From Methanoregula sp. (GTDB lineage Archaea > Halobacteriota > Methanomicrobia > Methanomicrobiales > Methanospirillaceae): a stretch of DNA of 64,000 nt. The notes under the pieces are model-generated. The model searched no databases, was not told the DNA's origin, and saw nothing but the letters and a program-made list of their open reading frames with translations. The stretch is from assembly GCF_023227875.1 (NCBI RefSeq), contig NZ_JALOCH010000004.1, positions 1 through 64,000 of the forward strand, read 5' to 3'. Position numbers and translations under genes: made by a program. Position 1 is the stretch's first letter. Each line of letters begins with the position of its first letter. This document shows positions 43,410 through 51,823 of this stretch, piece by piece.

Positions 43410-44630
43410 TTATGGTACTTGCGGCGAATATCTCATGCATTCTTTATTCGGACAAAATGTTTTTGCATCACAAGCAGTACATGTTTTTTCGATAAATCTT
43501 GCATCCCAACAAGAGGGAATAATGTTTCCTCGAATCTCAGATTGAACTGACTTTTCAATATCTTTGACAACATTGTCAAAATGTGAGAAACTTTCTAGAA
43601 TTTTTTCCTGGGTGATAGGAATTATTCTTATGGAGCGTTTTGATCTCAATTCTCCTGATAAAATATTATCAGATCTTTGACTTTTTTTGCGGTTATGTTT
43701 CCATTTATTAATATTCATCAGATCTCTCCCCGTTGGGAGAACATCAGTCGAACCATTTTTCACTTCTACTTGAAAATCCAATAAATCCCTATTTGATGGA
43801 AATAATTCATTTAAATAAAAAATAATTCCAGCAATGACAGGCTTTGCGTTTTTGTTTTGAGCTCTTAATCCGGCATAGGTAAGAATTTGCCACTCATGAT
43901 GATGCCACTCAGTAGTTTTTCCTTCTAAATCGAGAGTTGATGAGGGCCTCCTAGATCCTTTATAATCGATTAAAATTTCGAATTCTTCTTGATCGGTTGC
44001 GTCAATGATTCGTTGAATTTCGGGATTTTCGTGTAGATAATGGATAATCAAATTTCCGTGCGGTGAATCACGAATTTTTATAGAACTTATTACATCAGCA
44101 ACTCCTGAAATACCATAATATTTTGAACGATCGGAGTTTTTTTGATAATTGATCATCTCCCTCGTTCCCTTCAAATCGATTTCGACTTCTTCTATTAGAG
44201 GGAATAAATGTTGACCCCAACTATTTATTGCGAGGTCCGTTCTTTCACTTACTAAAAATTTATGAGGATGCCCAAGTTTCCCGCATTTTCCTGGGTGCTC
44301 GAAACCTTCCTTATACTCACAAAAAACTTTTTTATAGGCATGTAATCCTCGCGCATTTAATCTATCATTAATCATCTCTTCAATTTCCCGAATTTCATTT
44401 TTCCAATCCCACGGAAATTTTTTGTATCGAGGATCCTCTTTCCATCGCACATATGCTTCTTCCATTACACCATGGATAAATTCTCCAAACCATAATTGAA
44501 CAGGTTTTGATGGAGGAAGAGCAGCTTTATTGTAATATCGATATTGCAGCGGACACTTGAGATAGGAAAGCAAATCTCCAGTGAGATTGTAGGTTGGAAT
44601 TATTGTGGGTTTAGATTTTACAGTTAGCAT
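43410..44630 (-). CDS. Fe-S cluster PD-(D/E)XK nuclease (AddB/Cas4-like)
   Basis: 406 residues from ATG 44630, six bases after GGAG (the in-frame ATG 44636 overlaps the helicase stop). Nuclease core: GISGVADVISSI (GxxD), EILIDYKGSRR (D-x-K) and WQILTYAGLRA (QxxxY). Four Cys spaced as in Fe-S nucleases: Cys26 (LKCPLQYRYY) and C-terminal CTACDAKTFC...C. Such proteins process DNA ends with SF1 helicases (AddAB, Cas4). It is coupled directly to the helicase gene. Confidence 0.85.
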   Translation of the reverse strand: MLTVKSKPTIIPTYNLTGDLLSYLKCPLQYRYYNKAALPPSKPVQLWFGEFIHGVMEEAYVRWKEDPRYKKFPWDWKNEIREIEEMINDRLNARGLHAYKKVFCEYKEGFEHPGKCGKLGHPHKFLVSERTDLAINSWGQHLFPLIEEVEIDLKGTREMINYQKNSDRSKYYGISGVADVISSIKIRDSPHGNLIIHYLHENPEIQRIIDATDQEEFEILIDYKGSRRPSSTLDLEGKTTEWHHHEWQILTYAGLRAQNKNAKPVIAGIIFYLNELFPSNRDLLDFQVEVKNGSTDVLPTGRDLMNINKWKHNRKKSQRSDNILSGELRSKRSIRIIPITQEKILESFSHFDNVVKDIEKSVQSEIRGNIIPSCWDARFIEKTCTACDAKTFCPNKECMRYSPQVP

Positions 44631-44632
44631 TG

Positions 44633-47065
44633 TCATCTCCGAATATGTGTTAAATTGTTTAATCCTGGGCCCCAAATCCATGTACCTTTTCTATCCCACC
44701 CTGTGGCGATATTCTTTATTTCGCGCCTCGCACCCTTTTTTAAACTGTATCCATCTCTTACTGGATTCAATCCGATAATCAATAAAATATCTTGAGGTCG
44801 ACTATACGCAACAAAAAACTTTCGTATCAAATCATCAAAATCTCGATCAATATTTCGAGGGTTTTGACCTCCAATATTTAACTGATTTTCTAACTGAGAA
44901 AATGGGCGAAGCTCAGTTTCAACAATAGTATCAAAACTTGGCTTAACAGGATGCCGCTTAAAAGCATGACCTTCATGAGTAATTTTAAATTCTGATCCTA
45001 CATCAACGATCACTAATGGAAACTCTAACCCTTTTGCCTGATGAATTGACATTATATTCAACCTATCATGAGGTAATGTTTCGAAGAGATCTTCTTCAAT
45101 TTCAATAGCTCCTAAAGCAATCGGAACAAAAATATTCCAATAGGCCTCTCGAACTGTTGCCTTTTGGTATCGAGAGAACGGCAAGGTTGCATCAACAAAA
45201 ATTTCTGATTTATAGCTCGAGAAGAGAATATTATCTTCCATTGTTCGTAAAATTGATTCGAAATATGCTAAACCCTCGATATCTTCCATTAAAAAGGGAA
45301 TCCAGGTAACTAAATTATATGATAAATCAATTAAAGACACGTTTTGTTCAATAATCGGTTCTTTATTGCTACGTTTTTTTCTTTGTTGCCAACAATTTAC
45401 AAATTCATAAAGAACAACATTTCGTAGGGCAGGGGGATTTGAAGTAATAAATTTTTGTGCTTCACTTCGCCATTCATCGAAACTGGATCTGGCTTTGTGC
45501 GGGAGACTTTGAATTTCATCTTGAACTGTTTTTTTCGGATCAATACATTCAAGAATTAATCCACACAGTTTCATTATCTCTGGAATTTGGCTCAATTTTT
45601 TTCCAGAGGGATTAAAAACTTTGATTTTAGGGTTCAATCGTTCTAATTCATTTTTTAATAATAGTGGTAATTTAGGATCATCACTATAATCTCGTTCTTT
45701 AGCACTTGGACATAAGACACATAAATCAGCGGCTGAACCCTCACTGGAATTCAGTTGAATATTATGTTCTAACTCACCATCTTTGATAATTTTTGAATTA
45801 TGAACATACAAAGAATTAATGAAATCTGCGAGATCAGATGCAAGACTATCCAAATCATCTCTAAATAGACCAAAAATTGGATAATTGTAATATTCCGTTT
45901 TTGATCTTGAGGGAATTATTGGTAATTTGTTATTTACTCGAACATTTTGGTAGTCGCTATCCAATTGAACATATTTATTGATAAAATCTACAATATTTTC
46001 TGTCGATCTGAAATTATCTCTCAATCTAATAATTCGGGGCGTTTGATGTAAACTATTTGAAAAATGATCTGGAAAATTCCGGAACAACTCCACAGTCGCT
46101 CCACGGAATCGATAAATAGATTGATCATCATCACCTACAACCGAGAGACTCCCTCCATTTTGCAAAGCAATTTTCGCAAATTCGAAATAAATTCTCGTCT
46201 GAATAAAATTAGTATCTTGATATTCATCGATGATTACAATCTGCATATTTTTAAGGAAATCATCGGAATATCGTTTTTCGGATAATAACTTGTACAATCC
46301 AAACTCAAGTCGAGAAAAATCAAATAGATTTTTTTCATCAAGTTTTTGTTTGTATTCATCTAATAGATCATTGAGGACTCTCGCACCTTTATGCTCTGTA
46401 TTTTCTACGTACTGAGCGAAGTTAATTTGATCATTATTGCATCTCTGATAAATTGATAAAATCTTTTCAACCATATCAGAAAAATTTAGTCGACCATCAT
46501 CGGGTTTACGACCGAATAAAAAATTAATATACGCCTTTAAATCATCATCTTTATCCCATCGGTGTTTCAAAAGACATTGTGTGATTATCGCTTTTGACGT
46601 GAATTCTTTAATTATTATAGGTGAGGGATTTCCTGGCTCTCGATTAATTCTCAAAATTTTTTCAGATATGCTATCGAGGGTTCCAACGGTTATTTGATTA
46701 AAATCAATTGATTTTAAGGTATTTTGAGTATCTGGGTCCTTTGATCTTTCAATTAAGTGTTGTTTTATTTGATCCCCCCACCCAAGAACCCTTGAACTCA
46801 ATTCAGCAGCGGCTTTACGAGTGAAAGTCGTTACAAGAATATATTTGGGATCAATTTTGTCAATAAATATCAATTTTAATACACGCAGTGTCATCACGGT
46901 GGTTTTCCCGCTTCCAGGACCTGCAACAATAAAAGAGCACTCATTAAATTTTGTATTTATTGCAATATATTGGCCATTTGTTGAATCATCGTCGGTATTG
47001 TCATTTTTGATGTCGATGTTTAATTGATTCTTGACAGCATCTAGATACTCATTTAATTCGATCAT
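44633..47065 (-). CDS. UvrD/Rep-type superfamily 1 helicase
   Basis: 810 residues with SF1A motifs: Walker A AGPGSGKTT (48-56), motif Ia LVTTFTRKAAAEL, motif II IIDEYQDTNFIQ (about 279-289), motif III SVVGDDDQSIYRFRGA, motif IV RLRDNFRST, motif V IMSIHQAKGLEFP, and motif VI VAYSRPQDILLI. It unwinds DNA 3'-5' with ATP. Together with the nuclease just downstream it makes an AddAB-like pair. AT-rich codon use compared with the 0-20 kb genes. Confidence 0.92.
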   Translation of the reverse strand: MIELNEYLDAVKNQLNIDIKNDNTDDDSTNGQYIAINTKFNECSFIVAGPGSGKTTVMTLRVLKLIFIDKIDPKYILVTTFTRKAAAELSSRVLGWGDQIKQHLIERSKDPDTQNTLKSIDFNQITVGTLDSISEKILRINREPGNPSPIIIKEFTSKAIITQCLLKHRWDKDDDLKAYINFLFGRKPDDGRLNFSDMVEKILSIYQRCNNDQINFAQYVENTEHKGARVLNDLLDEYKQKLDEKNLFDFSRLEFGLYKLLSEKRYSDDFLKNMQIVIIDEYQDTNFIQTRIYFEFAKIALQNGGSLSVVGDDDQSIYRFRGATVELFRNFPDHFSNSLHQTPRIIRLRDNFRSTENIVDFINKYVQLDSDYQNVRVNNKLPIIPSRSKTEYYNYPIFGLFRDDLDSLASDLADFINSLYVHNSKIIKDGELEHNIQLNSSEGSAADLCVLCPSAKERDYSDDPKLPLLLKNELERLNPKIKVFNPSGKKLSQIPEIMKLCGLILECIDPKKTVQDEIQSLPHKARSSFDEWRSEAQKFITSNPPALRNVVLYEFVNCWQQRKKRSNKEPIIEQNVSLIDLSYNLVTWIPFLMEDIEGLAYFESILRTMEDNILFSSYKSEIFVDATLPFSRYQKATVREAYWNIFVPIALGAIEIEEDLFETLPHDRLNIMSIHQAKGLEFPLVIVDVGSEFKITHEGHAFKRHPVKPSFDTIVETELRPFSQLENQLNIGGQNPRNIDRDFDDLIRKFFVAYSRPQDILLIIGLNPVRDGYSLKKGARREIKNIATGWDRKGTWIWGPGLNNLTHIRR

Positions 47066-47075
47066 TAAATTCCCT

Positions 47076-47600
47076 TCAATTATCTTGACAAATCCAGTTT
47101 CGAAGATGGTGAAGTCTCATCCCAATTCCACCACTTGCCAAATGGACATTTTTATTTTCAAATAGGTTCAAAGAGGGTTTTAATGCTTCGAAATAAATCT
47201 TCCCGATATTTATGTAAATATCCTCGTAATAATGTTCGTTTAAAAGTTGAGACAACTCAATTGTAATTTTACTTGACAATTCGTTTGCTCGATCAATAGT
47301 CATCTTTTGATCGTAAAATGAAATTTTCTTGTCCCCTTTTATCATCCCATATTTTGCGGATAAAACCAATATATCAAAATCGTTGGATCTGTATTTTCTT
47401 ATCATTCGGAAAAAAGGACCATCATATAATTCTATAGCTGAAGTATTAACTAAATTTTTTTTCACCTTTGAACAAGGAATTATTAATAATTTTTTATTTT
47501 CCTCATCCAACTTTGAACGAATCATTGATAATAAATTATTTTCATTGGATAAAAAATCCCCCCGTCTTTCGTTTTGCCGATTGCCCAACCAGCCTGCCAT
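47076..47600 (-). CDS. DUF6884/YaaA-like protein
   Basis: 174 residues. LLIIPCSKVKKN, AIELYDGPFFRMIRKY, ILVLSAKYGMIKGDKKISFY and a helical C-terminus are the pattern of the DUF6884 family, related in fold to YaaA. These proteins recur near 7-deazaguanine DNA modification genes in phages and bacteria and may take part in base modification or sugar/base exchange; the biochemistry here is inferred. First gene of the four-gene operon, followed by the helicase after 10 bases. Confidence 0.78.
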   Translation of the reverse strand: MAGWLGNRQNERRGDFLSNENNLLSMIRSKLDEENKKLLIIPCSKVKKNLVNTSAIELYDGPFFRMIRKYRSNDFDILVLSAKYGMIKGDKKISFYDQKMTIDRANELSSKITIELSQLLNEHYYEDIYINIGKIYFEALKPSLNLFENKNVHLASGGIGMRLHHLRNWICQDN

Positions 47601-47738
47601 TTTTTAATGTCTCGGATTTTGTTAAGAAACAAACAGAACAGGTCCAGTTTTCTCTTGAAATACAGCACTACTCATATCCAAGATAGTATCTGGTTGCCTA
47701 TCTCCTGACATGAAACGATAATCATTCAATATTTTGCC

Positions 47739-47748
47739 GACACTTGTC
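47739..47748. promoter_or_regulatory. C-box-like palindrome upstream of the HTH gene
   Basis: GACACTTGTC lies 41 bases before the GTG start of the HTH gene at 47790. The same position before the paralogous HTH gene at 55462 carries GACTATAGTC. Restriction-modification controller (C) proteins bind GACT-N-AGTC type sites. Confidence 0.5.
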
Positions 47749-47789
47749 TGCGATAACCACATCCCTCTTTCCTCTCAACAATTCTTCCA

Positions 47790-48059
47790 GTGACATCAGA
47801 GAAAGAAGAGATCTTTGGCAAAATCCTCCAAGAAGAAAGAAAAGCCAAAAACATATCTCAGGAAAAACTCGCCAAACTCACCGGCCTCGACCGGACCGCG
47901 ATCAGCCCTATTGAAAACGGCAAGCGAAGCCCAACCTTTTCAACGATTTTAAGAATTTGCTCATCGCTAAAAATCGAGCCCTCGGAACTCTTCTCGATCT
48001 ATGAGAAGAAAGATCCCGACTACACGGTAAAGAAAGGCGGGAAGCATGGAAGAAATTGA
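47790..48059 (+). CDS. XRE-family C-protein-like regulator
   Basis: 89 residues from GTG 47790; the paralogue at 55462 uses the same start context. One Cro/C1-type HTH: KNISQEKLAKLTGLDRTAIS, PIENGKRSPTFSTILRICSS and LKIEPSELF, the pattern of controller proteins of restriction systems. Its last codons overlap the start of the SRA-HNH endonuclease gene, so it very likely controls it. Confidence 0.85.
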   Translation: MTSEKEEIFGKILQEERKAKNISQEKLAKLTGLDRTAISPIENGKRSPTFSTILRICSSLKIEPSELFSIYEKKDPDYTVKKGGKHGRN

Positions 48060-49341
48060 GGATATTATCGCTTCTTCCGATGATGAGGAATCGGATCTTG
48101 TGGATGATGATGTTCACGCATTTTCATGGGCCATCGAAGACGGCACCACTGCGGTTAAGAAGACCGATCGATCGGTTTTCCTCTATCGTGAAACGGTAAT
48201 CCCCCAAAAGATTCGAGAATTCTTTTCAATCAATGATTTGCAGCCCGGACAAAAAAGAGGAATAACCCTCTGGCATGGGAAGGATCGTTTTGATGCATTT
48301 ATCGAAAAGACCATTCACACCTCTCCAAGAACGAGACTGATGTGGAAACCGGAATTTGCAGCATTATTGCGAACTCACTATCCTCAATGGTTAGAATTTT
48401 TCCAAAAGAACCGGAAAGAATCCCATGAAACACCTTCGATATACTTTGTCAAACGAAAAGAACCCAATCACTATTCGGTTGAGTTAGAGGGCGCTGTTCC
48501 CCACGAGATCACAACGGAATTTCTTGTACCACTCAATGCTGGAGATGTCATTGATAACGACACGCTCCGAGCGATCTTCCAATGTAGTTCTCAAGGAGGG
48601 ATGCGAAGATCTCTCCGGACAAATAGTCTCGTTCTCATTTCAGATCACACAAAGTCAGCCTACGTAGACAAATGGATGAACAATTTCTTCCATTACACCG
48701 GCATGGGGTTAACCGGCGAACAGAGCCTCTCCTTCCAACAGAACAAAACCCTCGTTGAATCGAAAACCAACGGTGTCAATCTCTATTTATTCGAAGTGTT
48801 TGAGGAAGGAAAATATGTGTATATTGGGGAAGTCGAACTCGCCGACCGTCCCTACCGTTCTCGACAGCCTGATATTGAAAAGAATCTTCGCGATGTCTAT
48901 ATCTTTCCCTTACAGCTCAAGGGACACAAACGTCCCCCTCTATTGAAAAAAGAAGTGCTTGAATCAAAAGAGGAGATCGTTCGGAAGAAAGTTCATAAAC
49001 TACCCGTAGAAGAACTTGCAGCTCTTGCAAAGAATGTTCAACCAGATAGTGGAACCCGCACAGTGACCACTGAAGTTCGGGAACGAAATCCGGTGGTTTC
49101 AGAATATGCAAAACTGTTAGCCAAAGGGATCTGCCAACTCTGTGATCAACCGGCTCCTTTCAACAATCGCGATGGAGATCCATTCCTAGAAACCCATCAT
49201 ATCATTCCGCTTGCACAAGATGGACCAGATACGATAGAAAATGTTGCAGCTCTTTGCCCCAACTGCCACAGAAAGATGCATGTCTTGAATTTGCCGGCAG
49301 ATGTTGCAAAGCTCAAGAATAAAACTTCATTAAAAGTCTAA
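48046..49341 (+). CDS. SRA-HNH (type IV) restriction endonuclease
   Basis: 431 residues. The middle (about 185-300) is an SRA/YDG-like domain of the ScoMcrA type: IFQCSSQGGMRRSLRTNSLV, HYTGMGLTGEQSLSFQQNKT and VNLYLFEVFEEGKYVYIGEV. SRA domains read modified bases. The C-terminus is an HNH nuclease (CQLCDQP, ETHHIIPLAQDGPDTIENVA, ALCPNCHRKMH). No partner methyltransferase is present, consistent with a modification-dependent enzyme. The gene overlaps the C-protein-like regulator by 14 bases. Confidence 0.85.
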   Translation: MEEIEDIIASSDDEESDLVDDDVHAFSWAIEDGTTAVKKTDRSVFLYRETVIPQKIREFFSINDLQPGQKRGITLWHGKDRFDAFIEKTIHTSPRTRLMWKPEFAALLRTHYPQWLEFFQKNRKESHETPSIYFVKRKEPNHYSVELEGAVPHEITTEFLVPLNAGDVIDNDTLRAIFQCSSQGGMRRSLRTNSLVLISDHTKSAYVDKWMNNFFHYTGMGLTGEQSLSFQQNKTLVESKTNGVNLYLFEVFEEGKYVYIGEVELADRPYRSRQPDIEKNLRDVYIFPLQLKGHKRPPLLKKEVLESKEEIVRKKVHKLPVEELAALAKNVQPDSGTRTVTTEVRERNPVVSEYAKLLAKGICQLCDQPAPFNNRDGDPFLETHHIIPLAQDGPDTIENVAALCPNCHRKMHVLNLPADVAKLKNKTSLKV

Positions 49342-49373
49342 TCTTTTTGGTTTTTTTACATTCGCTCAAACCT

Positions 49374-49474
49374 CCGGGGCTAGCCCACGCGGCGAGGTCC
49401 GAGACCTAACAGGTCGAGGAAGAGAAGAGCCGAAGGCTCTTCGAAGGCGCCAGCCCCGATGAGCGTCAAACCCC
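49374..49474 (+). repeat. Variable-stem hairpin element, copy C
   Basis: CCGGGGCTAGCCCACGCGGC ... GCCCCGATGAGCGTCAAACC. It contains AGGTC-cga-GACCT and AGAGCC-gaa-GGCTCT (49426-49440). It matches copy D over about 95 bases, except that the second hairpin stem is replaced on both sides. Confidence 0.75.
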
Positions 49475-49482
49475 GGGGGGCC

Positions 49483-49740
49483 TCACTCCCCCTTCCCCTC
49501 AATCACATCGACAACTTTCCGGCCAATCTCAGTGATCCGGTAATACCGGCCCATCCGTTCATCCGGCGTAAGACATTCCACAAGTCCTTTTTCAGTGAGT
49601 TCGAGAATCGCCCGGCTGATCGTTGAGCGTTCGATATCCAGCTGTTTGGCAAGCTCGGTCGGGGAATTGGGTTTGATGAGAGCCTTGAGTACCTTTTTCC
49701 GGACACTCCCCCGGCCAACGAAACTCACCAGTGAAAACAT
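49483..49740 (-). CDS. Winged-helix transcription regulator
   Basis: 85 residues. Winged helix pattern VRKKVLKALIKPNSPTELAK, QLDIERSTISRAILELTEKG, LVECL...GRYYRITEIGRKV. MarR/ArsR-like archaeal regulators of this size bind promoters as dimers. It is transcribed divergently from the 49836 gene, whose promoter lies in between, and may regulate it. Confidence 0.85.
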   Translation of the reverse strand: MFSLVSFVGRGSVRKKVLKALIKPNSPTELAKQLDIERSTISRAILELTEKGLVECLTPDERMGRYYRITEIGRKVVDVIEGKGE

Positions 49741-49835
49741 CTAGTGAAAATGGGGAAAATTATGTGATGAATTTACGTAGCAAATACGTAGTAAATATTA
49801 TATTTTATAGATGCCAATATATTCATTGGTGCCTG

Positions 49836-50243
49836 GTGACCAACGATAGTACAAATCCGGATGCCGGCCGGAACAGGGAGCGACAACCTCCGGCACAAAA
49901 CCCCTGTTCAGATGAAGCGTTACTCCGCATCCCGGATAATTTGCCAGGCATCGACCCCGCAACCGACATCCTCCTTTTCCGTTCGAGTCGGTATTCGCTC
50001 TACACCTTCGAGCCGATAAAACGCGGCACCGACATCTACGTGAGAATAAAACCGGACAGACCGGCGCACTGTTTCCTCCGGCACTGGTCGGAACAGCAGG
50101 ACATCTGCACGCCCGTTTCAGAAGAATGTGCGATCCGGATTCTCCGCGGGCTTGCCAGCATACCGGAGACGATCATGTACATGGAGTTTGAGAATATCCT
50201 GCACTTCCTGCCGGGATATTTTAAGAAAAACTTTTGGGATTAG
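49836..50243 (+). CDS. GTDIYVRIK-family protein, long form
   Basis: 135 residues from GTG 49836, chosen because the paralogue at 55889 starts at the same GTG in the same context (GGTGCCTGGTGA) and a TATA box (tattttata, about 49801-49809) lies about 30 bases upstream. The N-terminus is NPDAGRNRERQPPAQNPCSD. The family core is TDILLFRSSRYSLYTFEPIK, RGTDIYVRIKPD, RILRGLASIPETIMYMEFEN and ILHFLPGYF. Unknown family; at least five copies or fragments up to 60.7 kb. Confidence 0.7.
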   Translation: MTNDSTNPDAGRNRERQPPAQNPCSDEALLRIPDNLPGIDPATDILLFRSSRYSLYTFEPIKRGTDIYVRIKPDRPAHCFLRHWSEQQDICTPVSEECAIRILRGLASIPETIMYMEFENILHFLPGYFKKNFWD

Positions 50244-50332
50244 CCCACGCGGCGAGGTCCGAGACCTAACAGGTCGAGGAAGAGAAGAAACCTTCAGGTT
50301 TCTTCGAAGGCGCAAGCCCCGATGAGCGTCAA
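50236..50332 (+). repeat. Variable-stem hairpin element, copy D
   Basis: Starts GGGATTAGCCCACGCGGC inside the last codons of the preceding gene and ends CAAGCCCCGATGAGCGTC. The second hairpin is AGAAACC-ttca-GGTTTCT (50286-50303), replacing AGAGCC/GGCTCT of copy C. Confidence 0.75.
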
Positions 50333-50375
50333 ACTTCTCTGATAAAATCGTAATAAAAACCAATTATTTTTTGTT

Positions 50376-50590
50376 GACTATAGTCTACATTTTTATCCTT
50401 TCACACCAATCTTTCTTACGGTGCACTGGTGAACCAACTTCGTCAACTCCCGGACCAAAAGAGAAAATCCCGATCGGACACCCCCGGCTATTGAACGCTT
50501 GGTCTGAGCGTGATCGTTCCGGGAAAATTTCACCAGTCACCGGCATTTGGGATGATGGCAGGATAATGTACTGCGCTGTGGTGCAGGCCC
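50376..50590 (+). pseudogene. Decayed promoter and start region of a GTDIYVRIK-type copy
   Basis: GACTATAGTCTACATTT (50376-50392), CACACCAAT and GGTG...CTGGTGAAC parallel the sequence before the 55889 gene. The GTG at 50429 would give only VNQLRQLPDQKRKSRSDTPG and one more residue before a stop. Related stretches (TCCGGTGCACTGGTGAACCA) recur at 51342 and, with changes, 53438. No intact gene follows. The rest up to 50870 shows nothing further. Confidence 0.5.
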
Positions 50591-50869
50591 ACGCAACAAA
50601 ACCAGCCAACTGAGGAGAAGAACTCGTTTTGAATTACCCGACACCCCTGCCGGATATCCACTCCTAAAAAAGAAAAACCGGGGAGGCCCCGGATCATGCG
50701 GCTTCTCCCCGAGTCAATCCCCGAATACGTATCGGGCAGTAAAAAAAGCCCGGCCACGACTGTTTACATCCGATGGTACTTTCAGTGGATTTCACTCATT
50801 GGTGCTGTCCTTTGATCGTTGTATATTGCTGTGAACAACGGCCCTGCCAATAATTCCGTTTTTCTCCCC

Positions 50870-50945
50870 GGGGCAGGATCTCAATTGTCCACACCATGCG
50901 TTGAAATTTCTCCATTAAACGATTTCTCGCGCAAATCTCTACCGA
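50870..50945. repeat. Remnant of the structured leader element
   Basis: CCCCGGGGCAGGATCTCAAT, TTGTCCACACCATGCG, TTAAACGATTTCTCGCGCAA and ATCTCTACC correspond to the GTCCACACC...TAAACGATTTCTGTCC...TCTCTACACG core of the 17-35 kb leaders. No secreted-protein gene is attached. Confidence 0.5.
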
Positions 50946-50996
50946 TCGGAAAAAACGGTAAGATCAATGGGGGTTACAGAACAATTTTAGAAAACT

Positions 50997-51101
50997 CCGG
51001 GGCTAGCCCACGCGGCTGGGGCGTAGTATCTGCCGTTCATCAGAAGGGCAGATTTGAGAAGAGATTCTTCAGAATCTCTTCGAGCCCCAATGAGCGTCAA
51101 A
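50997..51101 (+). repeat. Variable-stem hairpin element, copy E
   Basis: CCGGGGCTAGCCCACGCGGC ... CGAGCCCCAATGAGCGTC with the hairpin AAGAGATTC-ttca-GAATCTCTT (51059-51080). It lies downstream of, and converging with, the 44-residue antitoxin-like gene. Confidence 0.75.
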
Positions 51102-51122
51102 CCAAAATTACCTAAAAACACG

Positions 51123-51257
51123 TCACTCTTTTTTCTTATTATCCCGGTAAAAATCAATAAGCCGGTTGAGGATAGTATCATAGCTCTCCGATTTTTTCCC
51201 AAGATCCGCAAGTTTGTCCCGTGTTTCCGTTTGGATCTTGATCGTAGTCAGAGCCAT
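51123..51257 (-). CDS. Small antitoxin-like protein (44 aa)
   Basis: 44 residues: MALTTIKIQTETRDKLADLG, then KKSESYDTILNRLIDFYRDN and KKKE. This is the pattern of short archaeal ribbon-helix-helix-type (VapB/DUF7557-like) antitoxins: a strand (LTTIKI), then helices with the G-K-K-x-E-S-Y-D-x-I-L motif. A TATA-like ggtatattcc about 28 bases upstream suggests a leaderless message. No toxin gene is adjacent, so it is an orphan. Confidence 0.72.
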   Translation of the reverse strand: MALTTIKIQTETRDKLADLGKKSESYDTILNRLIDFYRDNKKKE

Positions 51258-51341
51258 CTCATTCTTTTATACCGGAATATACCAAGTATGTAATTATCAT
51301 ACCTTTGGATAAATTTATCCACAAAGGATACATAACTCTCC

Positions 51342-51730
51342 TCCGGTGCACTGGTGAACCAACTTCGTCAACTCCCGGACAAAAAAAATCCAATCGGACA
51401 CCCCCGGCTAAAAAACGCCTGGTCTGAGCGTGGAAAAAGTTCCGGGAAAAACTCACCAGTCACCGGCACATTTTTTCAGGAACGGACCGGGTGAGAAATT
51501 ACATACCAGGAAAAAAGTGACGGTAATTGACGGACCTTTTAAACATCCCGGGATTTACAAAAAAACGCCTGATCGGCGCCTGCATTGCCGGGCCGGTCAT
51601 CGGCCTCATGCTCCATGGCGTGCTCTGTGTATCCGGCGGGTGGCAGTATACACCGGTGGTATTCGCATCGGTATTTTTCCTTGCCATGGGATCGTTTTGC
51701 ACGTGGGTATGGTATTACTGTGGCGAATAA
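51342..51730 (+). repeat. About 390-bp duplication, copy 1
   Basis: 51342-51730 is nearly identical to 53438-53829. It contains a decayed GGTGCACTGGTGAACCA start region, a non-coding stretch (GGAAAAAGTTCCGGGAAAAA), and an intact small membrane-protein gene at the 3' end. The two copies bracket the AbiE-type TA genes, so they are direct repeats flanking an insertion. Confidence 0.8.
51527..51730 (+). CDS. Small membrane protein (67 aa), copy 1
   Basis: 67 residues, probably from TTG 51527: LTDLLNIPGFTKKRLIGACI, then AGPVIGLMLHGVLCV and a second helix (YTPVVFASVFFLAMGSFCTW). Two membrane helices. The second copy at 53626 differs at only a few residues, and the reading frame is kept in both, which supports its being real. 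Function unknown. Confidence 0.6.
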   Translation: MTDLLNIPGFTKKRLIGACIAGPVIGLMLHGVLCVSGGWQYTPVVFASVFFLAMGSFCTWVWYYCGE

Positions 51731-51823
51731 AAATCGTATTCTGACGATCCGCATCAATCCGGATTCAGGTAAACGGTGACGAGATCCAAAAAAATTCTGC
51801 AACTACATCAGATTAAATGAAAG

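Noticed and set aside
43410..44630. Interpretation of the Fe-S nuclease as a CRISPR Cas4
   Set aside because: It is longer than Cas4, coupled to a UvrD-type helicase, and no cas1/cas2 or array is nearby; an AddB-like or defence nuclease fits better.
50371..50613. 80-residue plus-strand frame after the GACTATAGTC site
   Set aside because: Does not use the conserved GTG start, runs out of frame with the family, and its composition is not protein-like; interpreted as a decayed copy.
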